Below are positions 9,136 to 18,302 of a stretch of 64,000 bases of DNA, one piece after another. The stretch lies in NCBI GenBank assembly GCA_035550795.1, contig DASZOL010000029.1, positions 1 to 64,000 of the forward strand, read 5' to 3'. Source of the stretch: DASRDR01 sp035550795 (GTDB lineage Bacteria > Methylomirabilota > Methylomirabilia > Rokubacteriales > DASRDR01). Below the pieces are notes generated by a model, which did not search any database, was not told the origin of the DNA, and saw only the letters and a program-made list of their open reading frames with translations. The first letter of the stretch is position 1. The number at the start of each line of letters is the position of its first letter. Made by a program: the position numbers and the translations under genes.

Positions 9136-9654
9136 CTAGAAGAAGGACGGGTAGGGCTCGGCACCCTCGGGCTCGGGGGAGGTCTGCAGCAGCGCGTACT
9201 TCCCCGCGTAGAAGAGGAGCGGCGCAGCCGGGTCGGTGACCGCCAGCTTCTCGACCTCGCCGACGTAGAGCGTGTGATCGCCGCATCCGTAGCGGTGCTT
9301 GATCCGGGCCGCGATGGCCACCGCGGCGCGCGCGAGCACCGGGACGCCGGCGAGCTCGCCGAAGGCCGGCGTGAAACCCGTGACGGCCTGGCCGGCGAAG
9401 TGGCGGCTGGCCGGCTCCTGAGCCTGGTCGAGAATGCTGATGCCGAACCGTCGCGCGCCCGCGAGCCGTGCGTGCATGCGCGCCTTCTTGCCCACGGAGA
9501 CCACCACGAGCGGCGGCTCGAGGGACCCCGACATGAACGCGTTGGCGGTCATGGCGTGTGGCGCACGGCGCGGGCCCGTCGTCAGCACGATCACGCCCGT
9601 CGCGAAGCGGCCCAGGGCCGCCCGGAACACGAGGTCGTCGAACGCGCGCGGCAT
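9136..9654 (-). CDS. Flavin reductase (HpaC-like, FMN-binding split barrel)
   Basis: A 172-residue NAD(P)H:flavin oxidoreductase that would supply reduced flavin to the monooxygenase encoded just upstream. It shows the family N-terminus FRAALGRFATGVIVLTT, then APHAMTANAFMSGSLEPPLVVVSVGKKARMH and a C-terminal HTLYVGEVEKLAV. Its ATG overlaps the TGA of the oxygenase gene by one base (TGATG), which implies translational coupling and equal production of the two components. It is the last gene of the long minus-strand operon starting near 20255. Confidence 0.9.
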   Translation of the reverse strand: MPRAFDDLVFRAALGRFATGVIVLTTGPRRAPHAMTANAFMSGSLEPPLVVVSVGKKARMHARLAGARRFGISILDQAQEPASRHFAGQAVTGFTPAFGELAGVPVLARAAVAIAARIKHRYGCGDHTLYVGEVEKLAVTDPAAPLLFYAGKYALLQTSPEPEGAEPYPSFF

Positions 9655-11255
9655 CAGCGCAGCGCGCTGAGTCCGCCGGTGTTGACCAGGTCCTTCGCCC
9701 GCCACCCGTCCAGGTCGTATTCCGCCATGCACGACTCGGCGAACTGCTTCCAGCGGTCGTACTGGCCGGACGCGAGGGCGCCGAACAGAGCGTACCGCCG
9801 GATCTCCTCGTGACTGCCGGAGTAGTTGATCTCGTACAGCTCGTGCCGGCCCCCGAACTCGGTCCCGATCGCGTCCCAGAGGAGCTTCATGAGCTTGACC
9901 CGTTCGACCGCGTCGACGCCCCCCGATCCCCGCAGGTAGAGGTCGAGATACTTGCGCAGGTCCGCGGTCTTGAAGTCCTTCGCGTGCGAGTTGAGGTAGA
10001 TGAGCCCGCTCGCGACGGTCTTCTCGATGAGATTCTTGACCTGGACGTACGCCTCGGGCGCCAGCACCTGGTAGGCGGCGGCCGGCTCCATGGCGGGCAG
10101 GATGCAGCCCCCGGTCCACGGGTCAGCGGTCTTCGCCATCGCGTCCGACAGCCCCCAGATCATGTTGCGCCAGGCGATGACCTCGCCGATGTTCGCCTCG
10201 ACGCCCCGGAACGCCCGCGCGCCCGTGACCTCGGTCGCCTTGATCAGGAGGCCGGTGATGAAGTCGAGCTTGACCGCGAGCCGCGTGCAGCCGTGAATGA
10301 GGGCGCGCGGGAGGAAGCCGGTGCGCGGGAAGAAGTTGTTCGCCTTCTCGACGTCAGCGTGCACGAACACGTCCTCCCAGGGCACGAAGACGTTGTCCAT
10401 CACGAAGATCGCGTCGTTCTCATCGAGCCGGCTGGAGAGCGGGTAGTCGAAGGGGCTCCCCAGCACGGCCGCCCGCAGCTCGTTCGAGACACGGCAGATA
10501 AGCTTCACCCCCTTCGCGTTCGTCGGCACCATGAACACGATCGCGAAGTTCTTGCCCTGCACGGGAATGAGCCCGTGGTGGGCGACGAACGTGAAGTGCG
10601 TCAGCGCCGAGCCCGTCGCGACGACCTTGGCCCCGGAGACGTAGATGCCTGCGTCCGTCTCCTTGGTGACGCGCGCGTAAATGTCGGTCGGGCCGCCGGG
10701 CGCCCCGGGCGCCATGTTGCGGTCGACGGGCGGGTGAATGATCGCGTGGTTGATGAACGGCACGCGCTCCTGGGAGTACCGGTACCACCGCCGCGCGTTG
10801 GCCTGGTACGGGGCATAGAAGTCGGCGTTCGCGCCGAGCGTCCCCAGGAACGCCGCCTTGTAGTCGGGCGAGCGGCCGAGCCAGCCGTAGGTGTGGCGGG
10901 CCCACTCGGCGATCGCGTCCCGCCCGGCGACCTGCTCCTCCACCGTGGTGGGGGCCCGGAAGTAGCGGTGCGTGAACCCGCCCCACTCGGTGGGCTCGGT
11001 GAGCACGTGCTTGCTGAGCTTGTGGTCTGCGTGCAGCGCATCGTACAGGCGCGCGAGCATGCGGGCGCAGTTCTGGAAGGCCGGGTGCGTCGTGATGTTC
11101 TTCACCCGCTCGCCGTAGATCCAGACCTCGCGGCCGTCGTCCAGGCTCGCGAGGAACTCCTTGCCGGTGTACGGGAGCGTCACCTTGTTCGCCGCCGCGC
11201 GCGGCGCCGTCTCCTGAGCCCGCTTCGAGGCCTTCAGCTTGGCGGACACGCCCAT
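9654..11255 (-). CDS. HpaB-family flavin-dependent monooxygenase (large component)
   Basis: A 533-residue member of the 4-hydroxyphenylacetate 3-hydroxylase/PvcC family with acyl-CoA-dehydrogenase-like fold; such enzymes hydroxylate phenolic or related substrates with FADH2 or FMNH2 provided by a partner reductase. Visible landmarks are WIYGERVKNITTHPAF, THRYFRAPTTVEEQ, INHAIIHPPVDRN, ISGAK-like YVSGAKVVATGSALTHFTF, FVMDNVFVPWEDVFVH and a C-terminal ALFGALASGQYDRW. The ATG at 11255 has a strong AGGAGGGGAG site. A 139-bp gap separates it from the ThDP gene, so it may have its own expression control. The substrate is unknown; no aromatic ring-cleavage genes are nearby. Confidence 0.88.
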   Translation of the reverse strand: MGVSAKLKASKRAQETAPRAAANKVTLPYTGKEFLASLDDGREVWIYGERVKNITTHPAFQNCARMLARLYDALHADHKLSKHVLTEPTEWGGFTHRYFRAPTTVEEQVAGRDAIAEWARHTYGWLGRSPDYKAAFLGTLGANADFYAPYQANARRWYRYSQERVPFINHAIIHPPVDRNMAPGAPGGPTDIYARVTKETDAGIYVSGAKVVATGSALTHFTFVAHHGLIPVQGKNFAIVFMVPTNAKGVKLICRVSNELRAAVLGSPFDYPLSSRLDENDAIFVMDNVFVPWEDVFVHADVEKANNFFPRTGFLPRALIHGCTRLAVKLDFITGLLIKATEVTGARAFRGVEANIGEVIAWRNMIWGLSDAMAKTADPWTGGCILPAMEPAAAYQVLAPEAYVQVKNLIEKTVASGLIYLNSHAKDFKTADLRKYLDLYLRGSGGVDAVERVKLMKLLWDAIGTEFGGRHELYEINYSGSHEEIRRYALFGALASGQYDRWKQFAESCMAEYDLDGWRAKDLVNTGGLSALR

Positions 11256-11394
11256 GCTCTCTCCCCTCCTGAAGGTTGATTCCGCGCGGCGCTCCCACGC
11301 GAATCGGCGATGCCGGTCCGGTCAGGCTCGAGCGGCGGGCTCGCCCGGGCGACGGGCCCTCGCTCGCGGGGCCGCGGCCAGAGCGCGAAGGCCG

Positions 11395-13140
11395 CTACCC
11401 CTTGGGTGAGCCGGGCTGACGCCGGCAGATCACGTTGAGAACCGCCTGCCGGCCCTCCTCGCGGACGGTCCGGAGCGCGCGGCGCAGCGCCCCCGGCAGC
11501 TCGGCTGGATCCTCCACGCGCTCGCCGTGGCCCCCGAAGCCTCGCACGATCTCCTCGTAGCGGGCCGCAGCCGAGAGCCCGGACAGGGGGAAGCTCCCGG
11601 TGGTGGCCGCCCAGCCGTCGGGATGCACGGAGCGCGTCGCCCGCTCGACGGCTTCCCACGCGGCGTTGTTGAAGATCACCGTCAGGAACGGCAGCCGATG
11701 GAGCTGCGCCGCCAGGTGAGCGGCCGTCGGCCCGCCGAAGACGTAGGCCCCGTCCCCGACCGTGGCGATGACGGTCTTGTCCGGCGCCCCCAGCTTCGCC
11801 CCCAGCGCGGCGCCGAGCGCCCAGCCCAGCCCCCCGGAGTGGGGCGACCCGAAGTACGCGCCCGGTCCCGTCGGCGGTGCGTGGCGGAGGTCCAGGGGGT
11901 ACTCGTTGACGACGATCGTATCGGGGTCGAGCACCTCGCCGACGCAGCGAGACGCCCACTGGAAGCCGATCGGCGTGCGCCCGGCCTCCGCCAGGGCGGC
12001 CCGGGCCCAGGCCTCTCGGCGGGTCCGGTGAGCCTCCGCCAGCTGCGCCTGTCGCGCCGCCACGGTGGCCCGGTCGACGCGGCGCCGGACCGCGTCCGCC
12101 AGAACCGGCAGCGCCGCGGCCGGCTCGGCGGCGATCGGAACGTCACACGGGTAGGAGCGCATCGGGTACCGGGAATAGAACGGGTCGACGGCGAGCTGGA
12201 TGACGGCCGCGGCGTCGGCGGGCCGCGTGCGCGACGGAAACCACGGCACGTCGCAGTCGATGACCAGCACGGCGTCGGCCTCCGCCAGTCCCGGGTAGTC
12301 CTGGCTCCCGAAGACCCAGCCCGCGTGACACGCGTGGTCCGCCGGGAAGTTCACGTAGGCGGGACTCGCCTCGAGCACGGGGATGGCGCCCGCGTCGGCG
12401 AGGTCGACCAGTCCCGCCACCGCCTGCGGCGATCGGCCCAGCTCGGCGGTGACAATCAACGGGGTTCGCGCGGAGGCGAGCCGCTCCGCCGCCTCTTCAA
12501 TCCGCGCTGGATCGGGGAAGCGCCGGCTTCCGACCTGCCGACGCGCCGGCGACGAGATAGTCAGCTCGGTGAGGGGCTGCGCCAGCACCTCCCGAGGCAG
12601 CGTCAGGTAGACTGGCCCGCGCGGCTCCGCCATCGCGAGCTCGAGCGCCCGGTCGACCACCGCCTCGAGCTGGACGGGCTGTCGCAGCTCGTAGTCCCAC
12701 TTGACATATTCCCGGAGCATCCCGCCCTGGTCGAACGCCTCCTGGGCCCAGTGGATGTGCGTGTCGCGGGCTCCCGCGAGCCCGCCCTCCTCGGTGATCG
12801 GGGTGCGGCCGGCGCTGAACAGGATCGGGACCTGCGTCCGGGCGGCGTTGATGACCGCGCCGGCGCCGTTGGCCGTCCCGACCGTGACGTGCACCATCAC
12901 GGCCTGGGGCCGCCCGGTCACCAGGTAGTAGCCGTGGGCCATCGACACCGCGAGGAACTCGTGCGGCACCGCGATCGGGCGCGGGGTTCCCTTGCCCTCC
13001 GCCGCGAGGCGAGCGAACGCGTCGACGATGGACGCGAAGTCCGTGCCGGCGTTGGCGAAGAAGCAGTCGGTCCCGCGGTCCCGCAGGAGCTCGAGGTACG
13101 CCTGCGCCACCGTCTCGACCCGCAGCGTCTTCGACGCCAT
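11395..13140 (-). CDS. Thiamine diphosphate-dependent enzyme (acetolactate synthase/decarboxylase superfamily)
   Basis: A 581-residue ThDP enzyme with the Pyr-central-PP order of acetolactate synthase, benzoylformate decarboxylase and related enzymes. The catalytic Glu is in PHEFLAVSMAHGYYL (about residue 60); the ThDP/Mg motif is GDGAYVFGGPTAAHLAAQ through FLTVIFNNAAW (GDG...NN) near residues 440-475. Its ATG overlaps the stop of the molybdoenzyme gene (TGATG). Because a ComA homologue is encoded in the same operon, a role on a sulfonated 2-oxoacid (sulfopyruvate decarboxylation, or sulfoacetaldehyde chemistry as in Xsc) is an attractive inference, but the sequence alone does not fix the substrate. 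Confidence 0.88.
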   Translation of the reverse strand: MASKTLRVETVAQAYLELLRDRGTDCFFANAGTDFASIVDAFARLAAEGKGTPRPIAVPHEFLAVSMAHGYYLVTGRPQAVMVHVTVGTANGAGAVINAARTQVPILFSAGRTPITEEGGLAGARDTHIHWAQEAFDQGGMLREYVKWDYELRQPVQLEAVVDRALELAMAEPRGPVYLTLPREVLAQPLTELTISSPARRQVGSRRFPDPARIEEAAERLASARTPLIVTAELGRSPQAVAGLVDLADAGAIPVLEASPAYVNFPADHACHAGWVFGSQDYPGLAEADAVLVIDCDVPWFPSRTRPADAAAVIQLAVDPFYSRYPMRSYPCDVPIAAEPAAALPVLADAVRRRVDRATVAARQAQLAEAHRTRREAWARAALAEAGRTPIGFQWASRCVGEVLDPDTIVVNEYPLDLRHAPPTGPGAYFGSPHSGGLGWALGAALGAKLGAPDKTVIATVGDGAYVFGGPTAAHLAAQLHRLPFLTVIFNNAAWEAVERATRSVHPDGWAATTGSFPLSGLSAAARYEEIVRGFGGHGERVEDPAELPGALRRALRTVREEGRQAVLNVICRRQPGSPKG

Positions 13141-15971
13141 CAGCTCTCCATCCGATAGCTGGTTGGATCGGGCTTGTAGGCACGCGGGAGCCACAGCGGC
13201 CGGCGGAGGTTCCCCGGCCCGGGGGCGGGTCTCGTCATCGCGAGCCAGCGGCGGTAGACCTCGTGCGCCTTCGTCGTGTCGACGAAGACGTCGCCGTAGC
13301 GGTCGTCCACGCCGGGCCGCTCCACGCGGACCTTCTGGTGCCAGCACTGCTGGCCGCTCACCGGGTCCGGCTGGACGCCGAACGTGAGGTTCTGGTGGAC
13401 GCCAGCGTCCTCCCAGAACACGCGCCGGGAGTCGGGATCCTCGCTGCGGAACGGGCGGATCCCGTGGACATAGCGCATCCGCCACTGGCCGGGCCCGGGC
13501 CGCTCGAGGCGGACGAGCGCGGTCGACCAGCGCTCCCCGCCCTGGTCCTCGGCGAGCCGCCACCGCCCCAGGTGGTGGGAGCACGCGATGATGCCTGGCC
13601 GGATCGACTCGGTGACCCACACCTTGTCCACGAACCATCCGATCTCCGTGTGGACCTTGAGCGGGTCGTTGGTCGCCACCTCGAGCACCGCGGCGTCCTT
13701 CGGATGGACCCACAGCGGGTTCGAGTGCGAGATTTCGTAGAGCCACTTGGCGTTGCCGGACCGGGTGTGGATCAGCGTGGGCAGCCGGAACGTGGGCAGC
13801 AGGAGGAACTCGTTCCTCGCGCGGTCCATCCCCGACCAGTGGACGTGGCTCCGGATGTAGGCGGGCAGCGCGTACTCCGACCACTTCCAGTCGCGCAAGG
13901 TCTTCGAGTAGAACTCCAGCTTGCGCGACGGCGTGGGGAACCCGACGTAGGCCCGGCCGTCGATCTCGACGCCCACGGCCGCCCCGGCCTTGGTGATGAC
14001 GCTCGTCGTCGGGTCCACGGACCCTCCCTCGAGGACGGCGGGGGCGACCGCGGTCTCGTGGGTTCGGTACACCCCGTCCTCGACGAGGAACGCGCCCCGC
14101 TGCCGCATGTAAGCGAGCGGGGAGAGCCCCTCCTTCGCCGCCGCCGCCGGCAGCCCCGGGACCGAGTGCTCGAACATCCATCCGTAGAAGTCGTCGACGG
14201 TGAGCTTCTCGCCGGGCCGGTACGGGGACTCGAACCACTTCCGGATCCCGAGCGCCCCGTCGGGGTCGATCCGCCACGAGAGCTCGATCCAGAACTCGTC
14301 CTCCTCCCACACCTCGCCCAGCCCCGCCGCGGCGTGGGCTTCCCAGGTCGTGGCGTAGCGCTTCCCCTGGCCCTCGAGGGCGACCCGCAGCACCGGCTGG
14401 CGAAAGCCGATCCACCGCGCCGCGTGGGTCTCCTGGCTCATGAGGTCGTGCCGCTCGGACGCATGGCCCATCGGGAGCACGTAGTCGGCGAACCACGCGG
14501 TCTCGCTCCAGACCGGGGTCAGGCAGGCGTGGAGCCCGACCTTGGCCTCGTCGGTCAGCATCTCGATCCACGAGAAGCCGTCGGGGTTCGTCCACACGGG
14601 GTTGTAGACCCGCGTGAAGTACGTGTCCAAGCGCCCCCGCCCCTCCTTCAGGAGATGCGGCAGGAGGAAGCTCATCTCGAAGAACGCGAGAGGGTACTCG
14701 GGCGGGTACAGCAGCTCGCTCCACACCTTGGCCGGGGGCGGCATGAGCGGGGGGGCCGGAATGGCCTTGTTGTAGAAGGACGGCGCCGTTCCGCCGGGCG
14801 TGGCGACGGCGCCCACGAGCACGGTGAGGAGCTGGAGCGCCCGCGCCACCTGCCAGCCCCCGAGATTGCCCGCGGCCGCGTTCCGCCACACGTGCGTCGC
14901 GAGCGCCGAGCCGGCCCGCGCGGCCTCCCGCGCCACCTCCACGATGGCCGCGGCCGGGACGCCCGACTCCCCCTCGGCGAACGCGGGCGTGAACTCGGCG
15001 TAGAGGGTGGGCAGGATCGCCTCGAAGCTCTCGAAGTCCTGGGGCTTGTCTGGATGCTCCTCTCGGAGGTACTCGGCCCAGTTGACCCAGCGCCGGAGGA
15101 AGTCCCGATCGTACAGGCGCTCCGCGATGACCAGCTGGCACACGGCCAGCAGCAGCGCGGCCTCGGTGCCCGGCCACGGAGACAGCCACCAGTCCGCCAT
15201 CGACGCCGTGTTGCTGAGCCGCGTGTCGATCGCGCAGACCTTGGCGCCCCGCTTCTTCGCCTCGATGATCCGCTGGGCGTGCGGGGTGAAGTAGTGACCC
15301 GTCTCGAGGTGCGAGGACAGGAGGAGGATGAACCGCGCGTTCGCGTGATCCGGCGACGGGCGGTCGAGGCCGCTCCAGAACGCGTAGCCGGCGCGCGCGG
15401 AGGCCGAGCAGACGTTGGTGTGCGAGTTGTGACCGTCGATTCCCCAGGCGTGCATGATGCGCTGGTGATAGACGAGCTCGTGGCCCGGCCGGCCGACATG
15501 GTACATGACCTCGTTGCGGCGGCCCTCGACGAGCGCCTTGCGGATGCGGGCCGCGATCTCGTCCAGCGCCTGGTCCCAGCTCACGCGCTCCCACTGACCC
15601 CCGCCCCGCGGCCCGACGCGCTTCAGCGGATGGCGGATCCGCTCCGGATCGTCGACCTGGTTCAGGGTGGCCGGCCCCTTCGCGCAGTTCCGGCCCCGGC
15701 TGCCCGGGTGCTCCGGGTTCCCCTCGAACTTCTGGATCGTCAGACGCTCCTTGTCCACGTAGGCCAGGAGCCCGCACGCCGCCTCGCAGTTGAAGCAGAT
15801 GGTGGGGACGAGCTGGAAGCGGCGGCCGACGCGCCGAGGCCACGCCTGCGGATCGTACTCCTCCCAGTCCTGCCAGCGCTCGAGCGGGGGATAGCTCGAG
15901 AGACCCGCCGCCGGCGCCGTCAGGTTCTGGGCCGTCGGGTGAAGTGGCTCGGTCGAAGCGTGTCGCGGCAT
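13140..15971 (-). CDS. Molybdopterin oxidoreductase, SoeA/PsrA-like cytoplasmic catalytic subunit
   Basis: A 943-residue DMSO-reductase-family enzyme. The N-terminal [4Fe-4S] motif is CFNCEAACG with the fourth Cys in GRNCAKG (about residues 59-100). The probable Mo ligand is the Cys of NVCSASARAGY, as in nitrate reductase/formate dehydrogenase-like proteins. The C-terminal molybdopterin dinucleotide domain includes IHTRSGNAKWLYEI and HSNPLWVHPKDA. There is no Tat signal, so it should face the cytoplasm, as SoeA (sulfite dehydrogenase) does and unlike PsrA, PhsA and TtrA. It starts 10 nt after the Fe-S/NrfD gene and is coupled to the ThDP gene. The sulfite-dehydrogenase reading rests on topology and on ComA and TauE neighbours; other substrates are possible. 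Confidence 0.8.
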   Translation of the reverse strand: MPRHASTEPLHPTAQNLTAPAAGLSSYPPLERWQDWEEYDPQAWPRRVGRRFQLVPTICFNCEAACGLLAYVDKERLTIQKFEGNPEHPGSRGRNCAKGPATLNQVDDPERIRHPLKRVGPRGGGQWERVSWDQALDEIAARIRKALVEGRRNEVMYHVGRPGHELVYHQRIMHAWGIDGHNSHTNVCSASARAGYAFWSGLDRPSPDHANARFILLLSSHLETGHYFTPHAQRIIEAKKRGAKVCAIDTRLSNTASMADWWLSPWPGTEAALLLAVCQLVIAERLYDRDFLRRWVNWAEYLREEHPDKPQDFESFEAILPTLYAEFTPAFAEGESGVPAAAIVEVAREAARAGSALATHVWRNAAAGNLGGWQVARALQLLTVLVGAVATPGGTAPSFYNKAIPAPPLMPPPAKVWSELLYPPEYPLAFFEMSFLLPHLLKEGRGRLDTYFTRVYNPVWTNPDGFSWIEMLTDEAKVGLHACLTPVWSETAWFADYVLPMGHASERHDLMSQETHAARWIGFRQPVLRVALEGQGKRYATTWEAHAAAGLGEVWEEDEFWIELSWRIDPDGALGIRKWFESPYRPGEKLTVDDFYGWMFEHSVPGLPAAAAKEGLSPLAYMRQRGAFLVEDGVYRTHETAVAPAVLEGGSVDPTTSVITKAGAAVGVEIDGRAYVGFPTPSRKLEFYSKTLRDWKWSEYALPAYIRSHVHWSGMDRARNEFLLLPTFRLPTLIHTRSGNAKWLYEISHSNPLWVHPKDAAVLEVATNDPLKVHTEIGWFVDKVWVTESIRPGIIACSHHLGRWRLAEDQGGERWSTALVRLERPGPGQWRMRYVHGIRPFRSEDPDSRRVFWEDAGVHQNLTFGVQPDPVSGQQCWHQKVRVERPGVDDRYGDVFVDTTKAHEVYRRWLAMTRPAPGPGNLRRPLWLPRAYKPDPTSYRMES

Positions 15972-15981
15972 CGTTCGCCCT

Positions 15982-17499
15982 TCAGCTGAGCGGGACGGCC
16001 TGTCCCGCCCGCACCCAGCAATCCTCCCAGAGATAGAGCCCGACCAGCGCCAGCAAAGCGGCCAGGGCGCCGGCGGCGCCGGAGGCCGGGACGAGCAGGA
16101 GCGCGGGGACCAGCGTCCCGCCCGCGACCACCCCGCCCCAGAACGTCCAGCTCAGCGGACCCTGCGTGATGAACCTGGCCGCGGCGCTCGCGTCCGTGTT
16201 CGCGTGGGGCATGTAGCACTCCGCAAGAACCAGCAGGAAGTTCACCCCCAGTCCCAGCAGCAGGACGCCCCGGGCGGTCGCCGACGGCGGGATCATCAGG
16301 AGGGCCGTCGCGGCGCCGGCGGTCACCGCCCCCGCCAGGAGATGCGGGAGCACGAGCGGGTTCTGCCAGAAATCGCGGCCCTCCGCCTGGGCGAAGAGGA
16401 ACGCGCTGTAACCGGCGGCGCCGAGCGCGAGGAGCGAGAGCGGGATCGCCAGCGCGCGGAGCGCCGCCACGTGGCCGTTGACCGCTGCCAACACCCAGAT
16501 GCCGAGCACCACGCCGAACGCGAGCAGGATCCAGGCGCCCAGCACGAGCCACGAGCGCGGGTTCGCCCGGAAGAGAAGGTAGTGGAAGCGATCGGGGCGC
16601 CGGAGGTCGACGATCAGCAGGCCGGCGGTGAGCAGCAGAAAGAGGAGCGCCACGATCGGCAAGCCGAGCCAGACGGCGCTTCCCTCCGCGAGCACGCCGG
16701 CGGCGGCCGCGAGCGCGGCCCCGGCCGCGAGCGACTTGGTCCAGAGGTAGGCGGCGACGCGCCACCCCCACGGCCGGGGCTCGTGCGGCACGTCGTACAC
16801 GGTGCGCCCCAGGGCCTCGACCGGCTTCACGGTCCTCCCCGCCGGCCGGGCCGGCTGCCAGCTGCCCGCCCGCGCAGCCAGCGAGACCGGCTCGCTCGGG
16901 CGCTGCCCCCACAGGGTCGCGGACGAGGCCTCGTGCAGCGCCGGCGCGAGCGCGGCGTGATCGGCCCCCAGGTAGAAGAGCTTCGGGCGCGTGCCCTGCT
17001 CCGGCTTCCGGACCGAGACGCTCTCCCGCGCGATCACGCGAGAGACCTCGCTATCCGCGTCGTCAAGGTCCCCGGTGAGAATCGCTCGCTCGGGGCACAC
17101 GACGACGCACGCCGGCTCGAGCCCCCGCTCCACCCGGTGCGCGCAGAAGTGGCACTTGGCGGCCGTCTGGGTGTCGGGATCGATGTACAGCGCGTCGTAC
17201 GGGCACGCCTGCATGCACGACTTGCAGCCGATGCAACGGTCGCGGTCGAAGTCGACGATCCCGTCGGGCCGCCGGTAGAGCGCCACCGTGGGGCAGATGG
17301 CCACGCACGGCGCATTGTCGCAGTGGTTGCAGCGGAGGACCGCGAAGTGGCGGCGGGTGTTCGGGAACTCGCCCTTCTCGACATACTTCACCCACGTCCG
17401 GAAGGTGCCGAGCGGAACGCGATTCTCCTCCTTGCAGGCCACGGTGCAGGCGTGGCACCCGATGCACCGTGTCTGGTCGATCACGAAGCCATAGCGCAC
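15982..17499 (-). CDS. Fused 4Fe-4S ferredoxin (SoeB/PsrB-like) and NrfD-type membrane anchor (SoeC/PsrC-like)
   Basis: A 505-residue fusion carrying electrons between the quinone pool and the molybdoenzyme encoded next. Residues 1-165 hold four cluster motifs: CIGCHACTVAC, CNHCDNAPCVAICP, CIGCKSCMQACP and CHFCAHRVERG with PACVVVCP. After a linker with VYDVPHEPRPWGW, residues from about 245 onward form eight predicted membrane helices like NrfD/DmsC, starting LWTKSLAAGAALAAAAGVLA. In described SoeABC and PsrABC systems these are normally two genes. GTG at 17499 follows an AAAGGG site; the open frame extends upstream but runs antisense to TauE. No Tat or Sec signal precedes the Fe-S domain, so it faces the cytoplasm. 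Confidence 0.87.
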   Translation of the reverse strand: MRYGFVIDQTRCIGCHACTVACKEENRVPLGTFRTWVKYVEKGEFPNTRRHFAVLRCNHCDNAPCVAICPTVALYRRPDGIVDFDRDRCIGCKSCMQACPYDALYIDPDTQTAAKCHFCAHRVERGLEPACVVVCPERAILTGDLDDADSEVSRVIARESVSVRKPEQGTRPKLFYLGADHAALAPALHEASSATLWGQRPSEPVSLAARAGSWQPARPAGRTVKPVEALGRTVYDVPHEPRPWGWRVAAYLWTKSLAAGAALAAAAGVLAEGSAVWLGLPIVALLFLLLTAGLLIVDLRRPDRFHYLLFRANPRSWLVLGAWILLAFGVVLGIWVLAAVNGHVAALRALAIPLSLLALGAAGYSAFLFAQAEGRDFWQNPLVLPHLLAGAVTAGAATALLMIPPSATARGVLLLGLGVNFLLVLAECYMPHANTDASAAARFITQGPLSWTFWGGVVAGGTLVPALLLVPASGAAGALAALLALVGLYLWEDCWVRAGQAVPLS

Positions 17500-17516
17500 A
17501 GGCAACCCTTTCGTCG

Positions 17517-18302
17517 CTAGGGAAGGATGACGTCGGCCCAGATTCGGAGGGTCGCGGCCGCGATCGTGACGGCCAGCACGGCCCGGAGCACGCCGACCGG
17601 TGTCCGGCGGCTCATGCGGGCACCCATGGCCGCCCCGCCCAGGCTTCCCGCCACCACGGCCACGGTGGGCCAGAGCGGCACCTGGCCCGTGAGGAGCTTC
17701 CCCACGAACCCGCTGAAGGCCGACACGAGCGTGATGGCGAGGGACGTGCCGATGGCCACCCGCGCCGGCACCCGCATCACGCCCACGAGCACCGGGAGGA
17801 GCAGGAAAGCTCCCCCTGCCCCGACCATGCCGCTCAGAAAGCCGATGGCTCCCGGATACACGAGGGCCGAGCCCAGCTGGACGCGCACGTCCCGGGCGAT
17901 AGCGTCCTCGGAACCGGGCGGCGGCGGCAGGAGCATGAGGAGCAGCGCCGCGATTCCCATCGTGCCGAGCACGCCCAGCAGCATCCGATCGGGGACCAGG
18001 CGGCTGACCAGGGCGCCGGCGAGCGCCGTCGTCGCCATCGCCGCCCCTGCGGCCACGGCCAGGGGCCGGTGCACGAGGGCGGCGCCTCCGTGCACGATCG
18101 CGCCCATCAAGGACGCCGCAAACACCTGGCCCAGCGTCACCGCCGCGACCTGCTTGATGGCGAGCTGGCCCAGCCCGATCCAGGGCGGAACGTAGTACAG
18201 GAGCGGGATCATCAGGATCGCACCACCGACCCCGACGAGGCCAGCGACGAACGCTCCCGCGAACCCCAGGCCCGCGAGCTCGCCGAGAAAGGCGAGCGTC
18301 AT
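17517..18302 (-). CDS. TauE/SafE family sulfite/anion exporter
   Basis: A 261-residue membrane protein with the two-repeat TauE/SafE architecture: FVAGLVGVGGAILMIPLLYYV in the first half and GFLSGMVGAGGAFLLLPVLV in the second, 7-8 hydrophobic helices. Family members export sulfite or sulfoacetate, or import small anions. Its ATG overlaps the stop of comA by four bases (ATGA), and the Fe-S/NrfD gene begins 17 nt downstream. Placement between a phosphosulfolactate synthase and a sulfite-dehydrogenase-like complex supports sulfite (or a sulfonate) as the transported ion; this is inference from context. Confidence 0.85.
   Translation of the reverse strand: MTLAFLGELAGLGFAGAFVAGLVGVGGAILMIPLLYYVPPWIGLGQLAIKQVAAVTLGQVFAASLMGAIVHGGAALVHRPLAVAAGAAMATTALAGALVSRLVPDRMLLGVLGTMGIAALLLMLLPPPPGSEDAIARDVRVQLGSALVYPGAIGFLSGMVGAGGAFLLLPVLVGVMRVPARVAIGTSLAITLVSAFSGFVGKLLTGQVPLWPTVAVVAGSLGGAAMGARMSRRTPVGVLRAVLAVTIAAATLRIWADVILP

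Noticed and set aside
3662..9139. Open frame of about 1825 codons on the plus strand across the IOR and glycosyltransferase genes
   Set aside because: Antisense to real genes with clear motifs; its product is Arg/Pro/Ala/Glu-rich with no domain, a normal effect of high GC content.
13140..15843. A giant fusion of the molybdoenzyme region with the ThDP enzyme (frame from 15843 to 11395)
   Set aside because: The upstream part of that frame is out of phase with the molybdoenzyme; the true molybdoenzyme stop and ThDP ATG form a TGATG overlap at 13140.
13263..15989. Plus-strand open frame of about 908 codons opposite the molybdoenzyme
   Set aside because: Mirror frame of a strongly supported gene; low-complexity product.
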